A stretch of DNA of 64,000 nucleotides from Nocardia brasiliensis (GTDB lineage: Bacteria; Actinomycetota; Actinomycetes; Mycobacteriales; Mycobacteriaceae): the NCBI RefSeq assembly GCF_011801125.1, contig NZ_CP046171.1, positions 620,001-684,000 on the forward strand, in the 5' to 3' direction. This document shows, in pieces, positions 8,604 through 16,561 of this stretch. Made by a program: the position numbers and the translations under genes. Under the pieces are notes generated by a model. It was given only the letters and a program-made list of their open reading frames with translations. It did not search any database and was not told where the DNA came from. Each line of letters opens with the position of its first letter. Within the stretch, counting starts at the first letter, position 1.

Positions 8604-9797
8604 ATGTCCGCACCCTCCGCTCCCCGCCGCCCCTACACCCCGCTGCGGGACGCCTACGTGATCGATGCGGTGCGCACGCCGGTCGGCAAGCGCGGCGGCG
8701 CCCTGGCCGCCGTGCACCCGGCCGACCTCGGCGCGGCCGCGCTGCGTGGCCTGCTGGATCGCAACTCGATCGACCCCGGCAACGTCGACGACGTGATCGT
8801 CGGCTGTGTCGACAACATCGGCCCGCAGGCGGGCAATGTCGGGCGCACCGCGTGGCTGGCCGCCGGGTATCCGGAAGAGGTCCCCGGCGTCACCGTCGAC
8901 CGGCAGTGCGGATCCAGCCAGCAGGCCATCAATTTCGGCGCGCAGGCCATCATGAGCGGTACCGCCGAGGTGATCGTCGCGGGCGGGCTGCAGAACATGA
9001 GCGCCATCCCGATCTCGGCCGCCATGCTGGCAGGCAAGGAGTACGGCTTCGATTCGCCGTTCGTCGGCGCCGCGGGCTGGGACCACCGCTACGGCACTGC
9101 CGAGGTCACCCAGTTCCGTGCCGCCCAGCTGATCGCCGAGAAGTGGAACATCACCCGCGAAGACATGGAGCGCTGGGCGCTGCGCAGCCACGAGCGGGCC
9201 CGCGACGCGATCAAGAACGGCCGGTTCGACCGCGAGATCGTGCCGGTCGGTGACTTCTGGATCGACCAGGGGCCGCGCGAGACCACGCTGGAGAAGATGG
9301 CGTCGCTGCCGCCGCTGGCAGAGGGCAGCCCGTTGACCGCGGCCGTCGCCAGCCAGATCTCCGACGGCGCCAGCGCCACCCTGCTCGCCTCCGAGTGGGC
9401 CGTCGAGGCCTACGGTTTGCGCCCGCGCGCCCGGATCCATCACGTCAGCGCGCGCGGCGCCGACCCCATCTTCATGCTCACCGCGCCGATCCCCGCGACG
9501 AAGTGGGCGCTGGAAAAGAGCGGCCTCAGCATCGAGGACATCGACGTCATCGAGATCAACGAAGCCTTCGCCCCTGTCGTGCTGGCCTGGCTGAAGGAAA
9601 CCGGCGCCGACCCCGACCGGGTCAACGTCAACGGCGGCGCCATCGCCCTCGGCCACCCCCTTGGCGCCACCGGCGCCAAACTCTTCGCCACCCTGCTCAA
9701 CGAACTCGAACGCCGCAACGGCCGCTACGGCCTACTCACCATCTGCGAAGGCGGCGGCACCGCCAACGCAACCATCATCGAACGCCTAACCCCATAG
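8604..9797 (+). CDS. fadA6: Acetyl-CoA acyltransferase FadA6
   Basis: A 397-residue type-II thiolase. The nucleophilic Cys102 lies in DRQCGSS, the catalytic His in [10 protein letters not shown], and the second Cys in [16 protein letters not shown] carries the conserved Asn-Glu. FadA6 performs thiolytic cleavage in the late linear phase of ring C/D catabolism, after IpdAB has opened the last ring. It starts at ATG 8604 with a GGAG ribosome-binding site and lies 30 bp after kstR2 without an obvious promoter, so co-transcription is likely. Confidence 0.87.
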   Translation: MSAPSAPRRPYTPLRDAYVIDAVRTPVGKRGGALAAVHPADLGAAALRGLLDRNSIDPGNVDDVIVGCVDNIGPQAGNVGRTAWLAAGYPEEVPGVTVDRQCGSSQQAINFGAQAIMSGTAEVIVAGGLQNMSAIPISAAMLAGKEYGFDSPFVGAAGWDHRYGTAEVTQFRAAQLIAEKWNITREDMERWALRSHERARDAIKNGRFDREIVPVGDFWIDQGPRETTLEKMASLPPLAEGSPLTAAVASQISDGASATLLASEWAVEAYGLRPRARIHHVSARGADPIFMLTAPIPATKWALEKSGLSIEDIDVIEINEAFAPVVLAWLKETGADPDRVNVNGGAIALGHPLGATGAKLFATLLNELERRNGRYGLLTICEGGGTANATIIERLTP

Positions 9798-9949
9798 CTG
9801 GTACTCCGGTCCAGTCCGTGCTGCGGTCGACGCGCCCGCCACGGGCTCCTTCCCGCAAAGCTTGATGGAACCGATCGATCGACTGCTACGTCCAAGTCTT
9901 TGACAGGTCAATCGGAGGAGTAGCTGTCACCCGAAGCGAGGAGGGAGCG

Positions 9950-10264
9950 ATGGTGTCGAAGTCCTCGGAGTTCTCGGTAGTTCCTGCCGAGGTAACTGAC
10001 GCGGGTAGGTTCGTGCAGTTGACTGCGGAGTCGTTGGTGAACGGGCTGCGCTCGCTGGACACTGATATCGAAGTGTTGCTCGAATCGTGGGAAGGCACCT
10101 CCGCTGACGCTTACGGTGCGGGATGGACCGAGGCCAAGCGTGGTGCGGATACAGTGCTGGAGGCGCTTACCGTAATGGCGGAGATGCTCGGCGTAACCAC
10201 TCAGGCGCTGCATAATCACGACCAGACGCGCGCAGAACAAACCAGTTCGCTCGAGCTGCCCTAG
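9950..10264 (+). CDS. WXG100-family (Esx-like) small protein
   Basis: A 104-residue helical-hairpin protein with the WXG motif in LLESWEGTSADAYG (Trp near residue 47), the usual centre of ESAT-6/WXG100 proteins. It is somewhat acidic and has no signal peptide, as expected for type VII secretion substrates or partners. A strong ribosome-binding site (GAGGAGGG) precedes the ATG. It is the first gene of a four-gene block with a second WXG100 protein, a broken toxin and an immunity-like protein. No type VII secretion machinery is encoded nearby, so it would depend on an ESX system elsewhere. Confidence 0.8.
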   Translation: MVSKSSEFSVVPAEVTDAGRFVQLTAESLVNGLRSLDTDIEVLLESWEGTSADAYGAGWTEAKRGADTVLEALTVMAEMLGVTTQALHNHDQTRAEQTSSLELP

Positions 10265-10276
10265 AGAAGGGGTCTC

Positions 10277-10579
10277 GTGGACAACACACAGCCCTTTCAA
10301 GTGAGCTTGGTTGAGCTGGAGCAGATTACGGCTCGACTCGGCGGGTTCATCGGCTTTTTGTCGGATAGTTTGGCGGGGCTGCAGCAACGGATCGACACGG
10401 TGCAGCAGAGTTGGAACGGGTCTGCCGCAGATGCGCAGGCGGAGGCGTTTCGACTGTGGATAACAGGCGCGACGGACGTGACCGAGGGAATCGCGGCCAT
10501 GAAACAGGCGGCCGTGGATGCCCATGACCGATACAGTTCCGCAGCAGCCGCGAATCTTCGAATGCTCGGCAGAGGGTAG
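10277..10579 (+). CDS. Second WXG100-family (Esx-like) small protein
   Basis: A 100-residue protein with the WXG turn in VQQSWNGSAADAQAEAF (Trp near residue 45) between two predicted helices. The GTG start has GAGAAGGGG upstream and lies 12 bp after the previous WXG100 gene, so the pair is probably co-translated as a heterodimer. A paired WXG100 module ahead of an LXG/WXG-type toxin usually supplies secretion chaperones; here the following toxin gene is defective. Confidence 0.8.
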   Translation: MDNTQPFQVSLVELEQITARLGGFIGFLSDSLAGLQQRIDTVQQSWNGSAADAQAEAFRLWITGATDVTEGIAAMKQAAVDAHDRYSSAAAANLRMLGRG

Positions 10580-10587
10580 TAGATACC

Positions 10588-11059
10588 GTGACCGAGTTCA
10601 ACGTCGATCCGCTTGTCTACGTCAGCTCCGCGTCCAATCTACATACCGCAGCCGTTGACTTTCACGCTGATTTCCAAGCCCAGATGGCAGCTCTGCAGAG
10701 CACCCGGGATATGGGCGGCAGCGTCGGGGAGTGTTCGTGGCAAGCTGCAACGCATCATGGATATCGCGAAAAGGGCGGTCAAGCTGGGTGCTCCAGAGCG
10801 GCCCAGTCATATACCCAAGGATTGGGAAGCGCGTCTAGCTGATAACGGAAAAGGCTGGGTGTGGCAGAAGCCGGGTTCCGCATTCAACCAGAACACCTTT
10901 CGGGACGCGCTGCCGGACAAGAATTATCCGAATGGATATGTGCGCTTCTACAATGATCAGGGCCAACCCATAAAATTGGATGGAAAGCCGGGTGGTAACG
11001 CGGAAACGCATATCCCCAAGAATCCGGATGGTACGTATCCGAAACCGAAGGGCTGGTGA
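10588..11059 (+). pseudogene. Broken polymorphic toxin: WXG100-like head out of frame with C-terminal toxin domain
   Basis: Two pieces of one gene are in different frames. From GTG 10588 the first about 46 codons read as the start of a WXG100-like domain (TEFNVDPLVYVSSASNLHTA) and then lose sense. From about 10730 the +1 frame reads as a compact toxin-like domain ending at 11059, with conserved-looking GYVRFYNDQGQPIKLDGKPG and ETHIPKNPDGTYPKPKGW. The middle of a normal toxin is missing, so a deletion plus frameshift fused head and tail. The tail could still be made from an internal ATG at 10757 (100 residues), though no ribosome-binding site is evident. The tail is A+T richer than its surroundings. 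Confidence 0.65.
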
Positions 11060-11061
11060 AG

Positions 11062-11448
11062 ATGGAACTGCAACTGGGAATCACGGGCCAACGGGTGGCG
11101 GAAGTGGTCGTGGGGTTCACGATCACAATACGGTTCGGCGAACCCGTTGAATTCGAACTGCAGATCGAGGGGGATCCTAGGTTTCGTACTACGACTGGAA
11201 ATCTGTTGAGTGTCACCGCCGAGAATTATGCGGATATCGATGCGGACCTGGAGTCACTTGTCGGTTCTGCTGTGACCAGGGCTGTCGCCAGCGAGGCCGA
11301 CGGGCTGAGTCTCGAATTCGATTCCGGGGCTGCGCTGCATGTTCCTGTACATGCGAAGTATGAGGCCTGGGGGATTGTGGGGATCGATGGGTCGAGGGTC
11401 ATCAGTCTGCCGGGTGGCGAACTCGCCGTGTGGTCTGCGCGTGCGTAA
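11062..11448 (+). CDS. Probable immunity protein for the adjacent toxin
   Basis: A 128-residue acidic, beta-rich cytoplasmic protein without signal or membrane segment. It starts 2 bp after the toxin stop (ATG 11062, with AAGGG upstream; a GTG at 11056 would overlap the toxin stop). Size, acidity and position directly behind a toxin C-terminal domain are the standard layout of polymorphic toxin immunity genes. I do not recognise the exact family. It appears intact while the toxin is broken, as expected if a residual toxin tail is still made or if decay is recent. Confidence 0.6.
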   Translation: MELQLGITGQRVAEVVVGFTITIRFGEPVEFELQIEGDPRFRTTTGNLLSVTAENYADIDADLESLVGSAVTRAVASEADGLSLEFDSGAALHVPVHAKYEAWGIVGIDGSRVISLPGGELAVWSARA

Positions 11449-11487
11449 CCTCGGTCGGCCCGGTGGATACGGGGGACCGAGGGTCGG

Positions 11488-11934
11488 TCAGGGTTTGTCG
11501 GCGGGTTCTAGGAGGACGGCGGTGCCGTAGGCGGCTACTTCGCTCATGGTGTTGGCGATCTCGTTGCAGTCGAAGCGCATGGCGAGGATGCCGTTGGCGC
11601 CGAAAGACATGGCGTGCTGGCACATTCGCATGATCGCCTCGTGGCGGGAGTGGTAGAGCAGCTGGGTGTACTCGGTGATCTCGCCGCCGCCGAGCGAACG
11701 GAAACCGGCGGCGAGGTTCGAGCCGAGGCCGCGGCTGCGCACGGTCAGGCCCGCGACCTCGCCGAACACCCGCGCGACCCGGTGGCCCGGCACGTCGTTC
11801 ATCGTGGAGACGAGGATCGGAAACTGCGGGCCCGGCTGCTGTGGCGGCTGCTGCTGGTATCCCGGCGGCGGCTGCTGGAACCCGGGCTGCTGCTGCGGGT
11901 AGTGCGGTTGCTGCGGCGGCATCGGCTGGTTCAT
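11488..11934 (-). CDS. YbjQ/UPF0145-type protein with Pro/Gln-rich N-terminus
   Basis: A 148-residue protein. Residues 1-40 are a low-complexity Pro/Gln/Tyr tract (PQQPHYPQQQPGFQQPPPGY) and the remainder is a YbjQ/UPF0145-like fold: STMNDVPGHRVARVFGEVAG, then RHEAIMRMCQHAMSFGANGILAMRFDCNEI. The family forms pentamers of unknown role, once annotated as metal-binding. The ATG at 11934 is the start of the Pro/Gln tract; in-frame codons upstream look non-coding. It is convergent with the immunity gene and lies beyond the terminator of the ipd operon. Confidence 0.75.
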   Translation of the reverse strand: MNQPMPPQQPHYPQQQPGFQQPPPGYQQQPPQQPGPQFPILVSTMNDVPGHRVARVFGEVAGLTVRSRGLGSNLAAGFRSLGGGEITEYTQLLYHSRHEAIMRMCQHAMSFGANGILAMRFDCNEIANTMSEVAAYGTAVLLEPADKP

Positions 11935-12024
11935 GAGCGGGATCGTACGGCCGGCGCCGCGAACACGGAAGTTTGCCCGCCCGGCCGATCCCCGGCACGC
12001 CGGGATCGCGCACCGGGCATTGAC

Positions 12025-12069
12025 CACGCGAAATGCCCCGGATCCCGGCGGGAACGGGGCATTCGCGTG
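12025..12069 (-). terminator. Hairpin terminator after ipdC
   Basis: The arms CACGCGAAATGCCCCG (12025-12040) and CGGGGCATTCGCGTG (12055-12069) pair with an 8-bp and a 6-bp helix separated by a small bulge. The hairpin starts 6 bp beyond the ipdC stop on the minus strand, so it probably ends the echA20-ipdA-ipdB-ipdC transcript. Only a weak U tract follows, common in high-G+C actinobacteria. Confidence 0.7.
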
Positions 12070-12074
12070 GGTGC

Positions 12075-13145
12075 TCAGAGGTGCTTCTGCAACGCCTCGA
12101 TCCGGTCGGCCGCGTCGGTGACGATCCGATCGATCAGCTCCGCGCAGGTGGGCAGGTCCTCGATGATGCCGGTGACCTGGCCGGCGGCGAGCACACCAGC
12201 CTCGGTGTTGCCCTCGACCAGCCCGGCGCGCAACAGCATCGGCGTATTGGCCGCCATGACGACCTGAGACCAGCTGAGATCCTTGGTCTTTCGCATCGCA
12301 AGCCCGTCACGCACCAGGGTGGGCCAGCTCATACCGGTCATGCTCTTGAACTTCGCCGCGTTCGCGACCGCCGCGGCCAGCCCGCGCACACGACCCGAAT
12401 GTTCCAGGCGCCGCACCAGTTCGGTGTTCAGCACCCGGTGCGGCATGCCGTCGACCTTGGTGGAGACTACGGTGTCCTGCAGCTGCCGGGACAGGTACTC
12501 CCGCTTGACCGCGTCCGGCACGGTGCTCTCCTGGGTGAGCAGGAACCTGGTGCCCATCGCGACGCCCGCCGCACCATAGGACAGTGCGGCGGCCAGCCCG
12601 CGGCCGTCGAAGAATCCACCGGCGGCGACTACCGGGATGTCGACCGCGTCCAGCACCGAGGGCAGCAGCAGCGTGGTGGCCACCGGCCCGGTGTGCCCGC
12701 CGCCCTCGCCGCCCTGCACGATGACCGCGTCCGCGCCCCACGCGGCGACCTTCACCGCGTGCTTGGCCGCGCCGATCGACGGAATCACCACCACCCCGGC
12801 GGCTTTCAGCTCGGCGATGAGCTCCTGCTTGGGCGCAAGCGCGAACGACGCGACGGCGACCTTTTCCCGGATCAGCAGGCTGATGCGTTCGGGCGCGTCC
12901 GCGGCGTCGGCGCGGATGTTCACACCGAACGGTTTGTCGGTGTGCGCCTTAGTTTTCGCGATCGCCGCCTCGAGCTCCGGATAGGTCATGGTGGCGGAGG
13001 CGAGGATGCCCAACCCGCCCGCTTCGGCGGTGGCCGCGACCAGGCTCGGGCCAGCCACCCAGCCCATGCCGGTCTGCACCACGGGATGCTCGATGCCGAC
13101 CAGTTCGGTCAGCGCCGTGCACAACCGCGGGGTGGCCGCGCTCAT
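12075..13145 (-). CDS. ipdC: Flavin-dependent enzyme IpdC (nitronate monooxygenase fold)
   Basis: A 356-residue TIM-barrel flavoprotein of the nitronate-monooxygenase/2-nitropropane dioxygenase family. Flavin-binding features include VQTGMGWVAGP at the N-terminus, VVVIPSIGAAKHAVKVAAWG, the GGEGGGHTG loop near residue 143 and AAGGFFDGRGLAAALSYGA. IpdC (Rv3553) acts on a bicyclic CoA ester before EchA20 opens the ring. The ATG at 13145 overlaps the stop of a 26-codon linker ORF that separates it from ipdB. It is the last gene before a strong hairpin. Confidence 0.85.
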   Translation of the reverse strand: MSAATPRLCTALTELVGIEHPVVQTGMGWVAGPSLVAATAEAGGLGILASATMTYPELEAAIAKTKAHTDKPFGVNIRADAADAPERISLLIREKVAVASFALAPKQELIAELKAAGVVVIPSIGAAKHAVKVAAWGADAVIVQGGEGGGHTGPVATTLLLPSVLDAVDIPVVAAGGFFDGRGLAAALSYGAAGVAMGTRFLLTQESTVPDAVKREYLSRQLQDTVVSTKVDGMPHRVLNTELVRRLEHSGRVRGLAAAVANAAKFKSMTGMSWPTLVRDGLAMRKTKDLSWSQVVMAANTPMLLRAGLVEGNTEAGVLAAGQVTGIIEDLPTCAELIDRIVTDAADRIEALQKHL

Positions 13146-13222
13146 GGCTGCACCTCGCTGGCGCTCGGTTCCGTCATGCGCGATGCGCGCCGTGTCATGA
13201 TCCGCTCTCTTCGTTCGCTCAT
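13142..13222 (-). repeat. 77-bp MIRU-like intercistronic repeat, copy 1 (ipdB-ipdC), 26-codon ORF
   Basis: The ORF begins with an ATGA that overlaps the ipdB stop and ends with a TGA inside the ATGA of ipdC. The two ATGA motifs are exactly 77 bp apart. The peptide begins MSERRERIM and ends TEPSASEVQP. GCGCG-CAT-CGCGC forms a central hairpin. Removing 77 bp would restore a single ATGA junction between ipdB and ipdC, like the neighbouring ipdA-ipdB junction. This supports insertion at a translational-coupling site with duplication of the 4-bp target. Confidence 0.8.
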
Positions 13223-14007
13223 GCGGGCACCTCGGTCTCGCGAAGCTTCTTGGGATCGAGCACATCCCGGATCAACCGCAGCTCCTCGTCGGTCGGCAAC
13301 CGCGTTTCGCCCGCGTCGGCGAGCCCGGCGATCTCGAACCCGGTGTTCTCGGCGACCTCGGCGACGGTGACGCCGGGATGCAGACTCCGCGCCCGCATGG
13401 TGTGGTCCGGGCCGGCGAAGTCGAAGACACCGAGGTTGGTCACCACCCGGTGCAGGTGGTGGAACCGGAACGCCGGATTCGACGGGTCGATCTTGTCGTA
13501 GCCGACGCCGGAGACGATGTCGACGCGGTCGGTGAAGACCCGGCTCGTGTGCCGGGAAACCCAGTAGCTGGTCGCGTGATTGATGGTGTTGCCCGGCGCG
13601 CCACGTACCCCGAACATCTGCCGGGTCGGCCGCTGCAGCGCGCCGAACGCGGACAGATTCTGGTTGCCGAACCGATCGATCTGATTGGCGCCCATCACCA
13701 CGTGCCGCCGCCCGGAGGCCACCACGTCGAAGACCTTGCGGAACGGAATCCACCCCTCGATCGGCGCCTTGCCGCCGATGGGCGGGGTCTCGGCGAGGAA
13801 CAGGGCCTCACCGTCGGAGATGAGCAGATCGGGTTCGGTGGTGAGCCGCGCCAGCCTGGCGCCGAGGATCGACATGGGCGACATCGGGCTGGCCATGATT
13901 TCGCCCGCGCCGCTGAAGATTTCGGCGCAGGCGACCGCGCACACCTCGGCGCGGGTGATGGTCTCGGCGGCCGCGCCGCCGACGGCATCGCCTTGTGCTG
14001 CGGTCAT
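13219..14007 (-). CDS. ipdB: COCHEA-CoA hydrolase subunit IpdB
   Basis: A 262-residue protein of the class I CoA-transferase beta-subunit type. It contains GEALFLAETPP, HVVMGANQIDRFGNQN and NTINHATSYWVSRHTSRVF, followed by GPDHTMRARSLHPGVTV. IpdA-IpdB form a heterotetramer that hydrolyses the last steroid ring (COCHEA-CoA) rather than moving CoA; loss of IpdAB blocks cholesterol use in M. tuberculosis and Rhodococcus. The ATG at 14007 overlaps the ipdA stop (ATGA), ensuring 1:1 synthesis. Its own stop overlaps the start of the 26-codon repeat ORF. Confidence 0.87.
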   Translation of the reverse strand: MTAAQGDAVGGAAAETITRAEVCAVACAEIFSGAGEIMASPMSPMSILGARLARLTTEPDLLISDGEALFLAETPPIGGKAPIEGWIPFRKVFDVVASGRRHVVMGANQIDRFGNQNLSAFGALQRPTRQMFGVRGAPGNTINHATSYWVSRHTSRVFTDRVDIVSGVGYDKIDPSNPAFRFHHLHRVVTNLGVFDFAGPDHTMRARSLHPGVTVAEVAENTGFEIAGLADAGETRLPTDEELRLIRDVLDPKKLRETEVPA

Positions 14008-14876
14008 TTCTGGGCCTCCTCGGCGAACTCGCGGACGGCGGCCTGGTACTCGTCTTCGGAAACCGCCAGGTACTTGTCGACGAACTGCTGCCACGCCTGC
14101 GGGCTCTTCGCCGACTGCGCGTAGTGCTTCTGGAACTTCTCGTCGCGCCCGTAGCTGTCGCCCGCCAGCGTGAAGTGCGCGCCGCCGGGGGCCTCGACCA
14201 CCCCGTCCACCATCATCCGGTTGAGCAGCAGTGCTTGCAGCGGCACGGTTTTCACCAGTTCGTCGGTCTCGACGATGCGCTCCACCGAGACGTAGCGGCG
14301 CTCGGCCGCCAGGCAGTACAGATCGTCGAAGTACGGCTCGACGCCGGTGTAGGCGGCGTTGCCGTGCTTGTCGCCGAGGTTCAGGTGCACCAGTGCCGCA
14401 TCGAGATTCAGCGCGGGCATGGCGATCAACGTCTCGGCGTCGGCGTACGGCGAAGTGACCGTGCGCAATTCGCCGTCCCAGAAGTCGGGCACGTCCGAGC
14501 CGAGGCCGGCTCGGATCGGCAGGAACGGCAGCCGGGCGGCCGCGGCCTCCAGCCCGCACTTGAGCATGCCCTCGTCCATTTCGCGGGCGACCAGCGCACC
14601 GCTGGTGCGTGCGTGCGCGAACCACGGATCGTAGAACGGCGGCGAATCCAGCGATACGAACCCGTAGTAGGCCTTGCGCACCTTTCCGGCCGAGCACAGC
14701 AGGCCGAGGTCGGGCCCGCCGTAGCTGACCACGGTGAGGTCGGTGAGCTCCGAGCGCAGGATGGCGCGCACCAGCGCCATCGGCTTGCGCCGCGAACCCC
14801 AGCCACCGATGCCGATGGTCATTCCGCTGCGCAACTCGCCGACGATCTCGTCGAGCGACATTCGCTTGTCTCGCAT
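14004..14876 (-). CDS. ipdA: COCHEA-CoA hydrolase subunit IpdA
   Basis: A 290-residue class I CoA-transferase alpha-subunit homologue, almost the length of M. tuberculosis IpdA (292). The N-terminus MRDKRMSLDEIVGELRSGMT leads to the glycine-rich GIGGWGSRRKPMALVRAILR nucleotide loop; LVHLNLGDKHGNAAYTG lies mid-protein. With IpdB it makes the ring-opening beta-diketone hydrolase. It starts 14 bp after echA20 within one minus-strand operon controlled by the palindrome at 15711. Confidence 0.88.
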   Translation of the reverse strand: MRDKRMSLDEIVGELRSGMTIGIGGWGSRRKPMALVRAILRSELTDLTVVSYGGPDLGLLCSAGKVRKAYYGFVSLDSPPFYDPWFAHARTSGALVAREMDEGMLKCGLEAAAARLPFLPIRAGLGSDVPDFWDGELRTVTSPYADAETLIAMPALNLDAALVHLNLGDKHGNAAYTGVEPYFDDLYCLAAERRYVSVERIVETDELVKTVPLQALLLNRMMVDGVVEAPGGAHFTLAGDSYGRDEKFQKHYAQSAKSPQAWQQFVDKYLAVSEDEYQAAVREFAEEAQK

Positions 14877-14890
14877 GACTTCTGAACTCC

Positions 14891-15655
14891 CTATTTCTCG
14901 GCCTTGCGCGCGGCCAGGTCGTCGTCGAACCGGGCGCGGATCTCATCGGCGACACCGGCGAGGTTGAGCTCGAAGGTGAAGCCCTGCTCGTAGCGGTAGC
15001 TGCGGTGCACGTCCTGGCCGTCGATGCCGTTGAGCGCGCGCTTGGCCGCCCGGATCACCCGGCCGTCCTTGGCGGCGATGTTCTTGGCGAGTTCCATTGC
15101 CGCGGCATCGAGTTCGGCCCGCGGCACCACCTGATACACCGAGCCGTAGTGCTGCAGCTGCTGGGCGGTGATGGTGCTCGCCGTGTAGAACAGGGCGCGC
15201 ATCAGATGCTGGGGCACCAGCCGGGACAGGTGCGTGGCCGCGCCGAGCGCGCCGCGGTCCACCTCGGGCAGGCCGAAAGTGGCGTCGTCGGAAGCGATCA
15301 CGACATCGGCGTTGCCGACCAGGCCGATGCCGCCGCCGAGGCAGAAGCCCTGCACCACCGCGATCACCGGCACCGGGCAGTCGTAGACCGCCGCGAACGC
15401 CTCGAAACAACCATGATTCGCGTCGATCAGCGCCTGATGGCCTGGCTTGCTCTGGATCTCCTTGATGTCGACGCCCGCGTTGAAACCGCGATTGTCCGCG
15501 CGCAGCACCACCACTCGGGTCTCGGGATCGCGGCCCGCCGTGCGCAGTGCGTCGGCGATGGCGAACCAGCCGTCCGTCGGTATCGCGTTGACCGGCGGGT
15601 AGTCGACCGTGACCACGGTGATGCCGGTTGATTCGGAGTGACGGTTGATCCCCAT
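14891..15655 (-). CDS. echA20: Crotonase-family ring hydrolase EchA20
   Basis: A 254-residue enoyl-CoA hydratase-fold protein. The first oxyanion segment is NAGVDIKEIQSKPG near residue 59 and the second is FCLGGGIGLVGNADVVIA near residue 105. EchA20 hydrolyses ring D of the bicyclic intermediate to give COCHEA-CoA, the IpdAB substrate. It is first in the echA20-ipdA-ipdB-ipdC operon and divergent from an SDR gene, the same arrangement as Rv3550-Rv3553 and Rv3549c. The KstR2-type palindrome lies about 55 bp upstream. Confidence 0.88.
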   Translation of the reverse strand: MGINRHSESTGITVVTVDYPPVNAIPTDGWFAIADALRTAGRDPETRVVVLRADNRGFNAGVDIKEIQSKPGHQALIDANHGCFEAFAAVYDCPVPVIAVVQGFCLGGGIGLVGNADVVIASDDATFGLPEVDRGALGAATHLSRLVPQHLMRALFYTASTITAQQLQHYGSVYQVVPRAELDAAAMELAKNIAAKDGRVIRAAKRALNGIDGQDVHRSYRYEQGFTFELNLAGVADEIRARFDDDLAARKAEK

Positions 15656-15710
15656 CGCCTATCCCATCGTGAGTAGCTCGGCTTGTGAATAATCCAACCC
15701 AGTGGCAAAG

Positions 15711-15727
15711 CAAGCAGTTGCTTGGTA
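15711..15727. promoter_or_regulatory. KstR2 operator between echA20 and the Rv3549c-like SDR
   Basis: CAAGC-AGTT-GCTTG (15711-15724) followed by GT is a 14-bp palindrome in the divergent region. The plus-strand side continues GGTAGGTTAG and reaches a GTG start at 15738. The element GCTTGGTAGGTTA is identical to the one before fadE30, so operator and -10 box have a fixed geometry at both promoters. The strict 2-bp-spaced KstR2 pattern is not met here; the half-sites are 6 bp apart if counted as CAAG and CTTG. Confidence 0.75.
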
Positions 15728-15737
15728 GGTTAGCACG

Positions 15738-16529
15738 GTGGCACTCGAAATCGATCTGATCGATCGCGTCGTCCTGGTGACCGGTGGCGTGCGCGGCGTA
15801 GGCGCGGGGGTGAGCCGGACGTTCCTCGCGGCGGGCGCGACCGTGGTCGCCTGTGCCCGTCGCCCGGCCGAGGTCCCGATCGAGGTGGACGGCCGCGCCA
15901 TCGAGTTCCTGCCCTGTGATGTGCGCGACGCGGACGCGGTGCGCGCGCTGATCGATACGATCGTCGAGCGGCACGGCCGCCTCGACCACCTGGTGAACAA
16001 CGCGGGCGGTGCGCCCTTCGCCCTCGCCGACACGGCGAGCAAGAACTTCCACGCCAAGATCGTCGAGCTGAATCTGCTCGCGCCGCTGCTGGTCGCCCAG
16101 GCCGCGAACGCGGTGATGCAGCGGCAGCCCGGCGGCGGCTCGATCGTGAACATCTCGAGCGTCAGCGGGCACCGCCCGTCGCCGGGCACCGCGGCCTACG
16201 GCGCGGCCAAGGCGGGCATGGACAGCTTGACCGCGTCGCTCGCGGTCGAGTGGGCCCCCAAGGTGCGGGTCAACTCGCTCGTCGTCGGACCGGTCGTCAC
16301 CGAACTGAGCCAACTGCACTACGGCGACCAGGACGGTATCGACGCGGTGGGGGAGACGATCCCGCTCGGCCGGATGGCCGAGCCGGACGATATCGGCCGC
16401 TGCGCCGTCTTCCTGGCCTCGGAGCTGGCGGGCTACGTCAGCGGGGCCAGGCTGCTCGTGCACGGCGGCGGCGAGCGCCCGGCGTTCCTGGCCGCGTCCA
16501 CCGCCGACGTCGGCACACAGCAGTCCTGA
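15738..16529 (+). CDS. Short-chain dehydrogenase, Rv3549c-like
   Basis: A 263-residue SDR with the cofactor motif TGGVRGVGAG (residues 15-24), NNAGGAPF near 90, the catalytic Ser in NISSVSGH, and YGAAKAG with the catalytic Tyr-Lys. The GTG at 15738 follows the KstR2 palindrome by 10 bp, implying a leaderless or near-leaderless message. It is divergent from echA20 as Rv3549c is from Rv3550. KstR2-regulon SDRs of this group are assigned to HIP metabolism; the exact substrate is not known to me. Confidence 0.83.
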   Translation: MALEIDLIDRVVLVTGGVRGVGAGVSRTFLAAGATVVACARRPAEVPIEVDGRAIEFLPCDVRDADAVRALIDTIVERHGRLDHLVNNAGGAPFALADTASKNFHAKIVELNLLAPLLVAQAANAVMQRQPGGGSIVNISSVSGHRPSPGTAAYGAAKAGMDSLTASLAVEWAPKVRVNSLVVGPVVTELSQLHYGDQDGIDAVGETIPLGRMAEPDDIGRCAVFLASELAGYVSGARLLVHGGGERPAFLAASTADVGTQQS

Positions 16530-16561
16530 ACACATCGGACCCACACGAAGAGGACACAGGT

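Noticed and set aside
9950..10579. An ESX secretion locus
   Set aside because: Two WXG100 genes are present, but no EccB, EccC, EccD, EccE or mycosin gene lies nearby; the pair fits a toxin cassette better.
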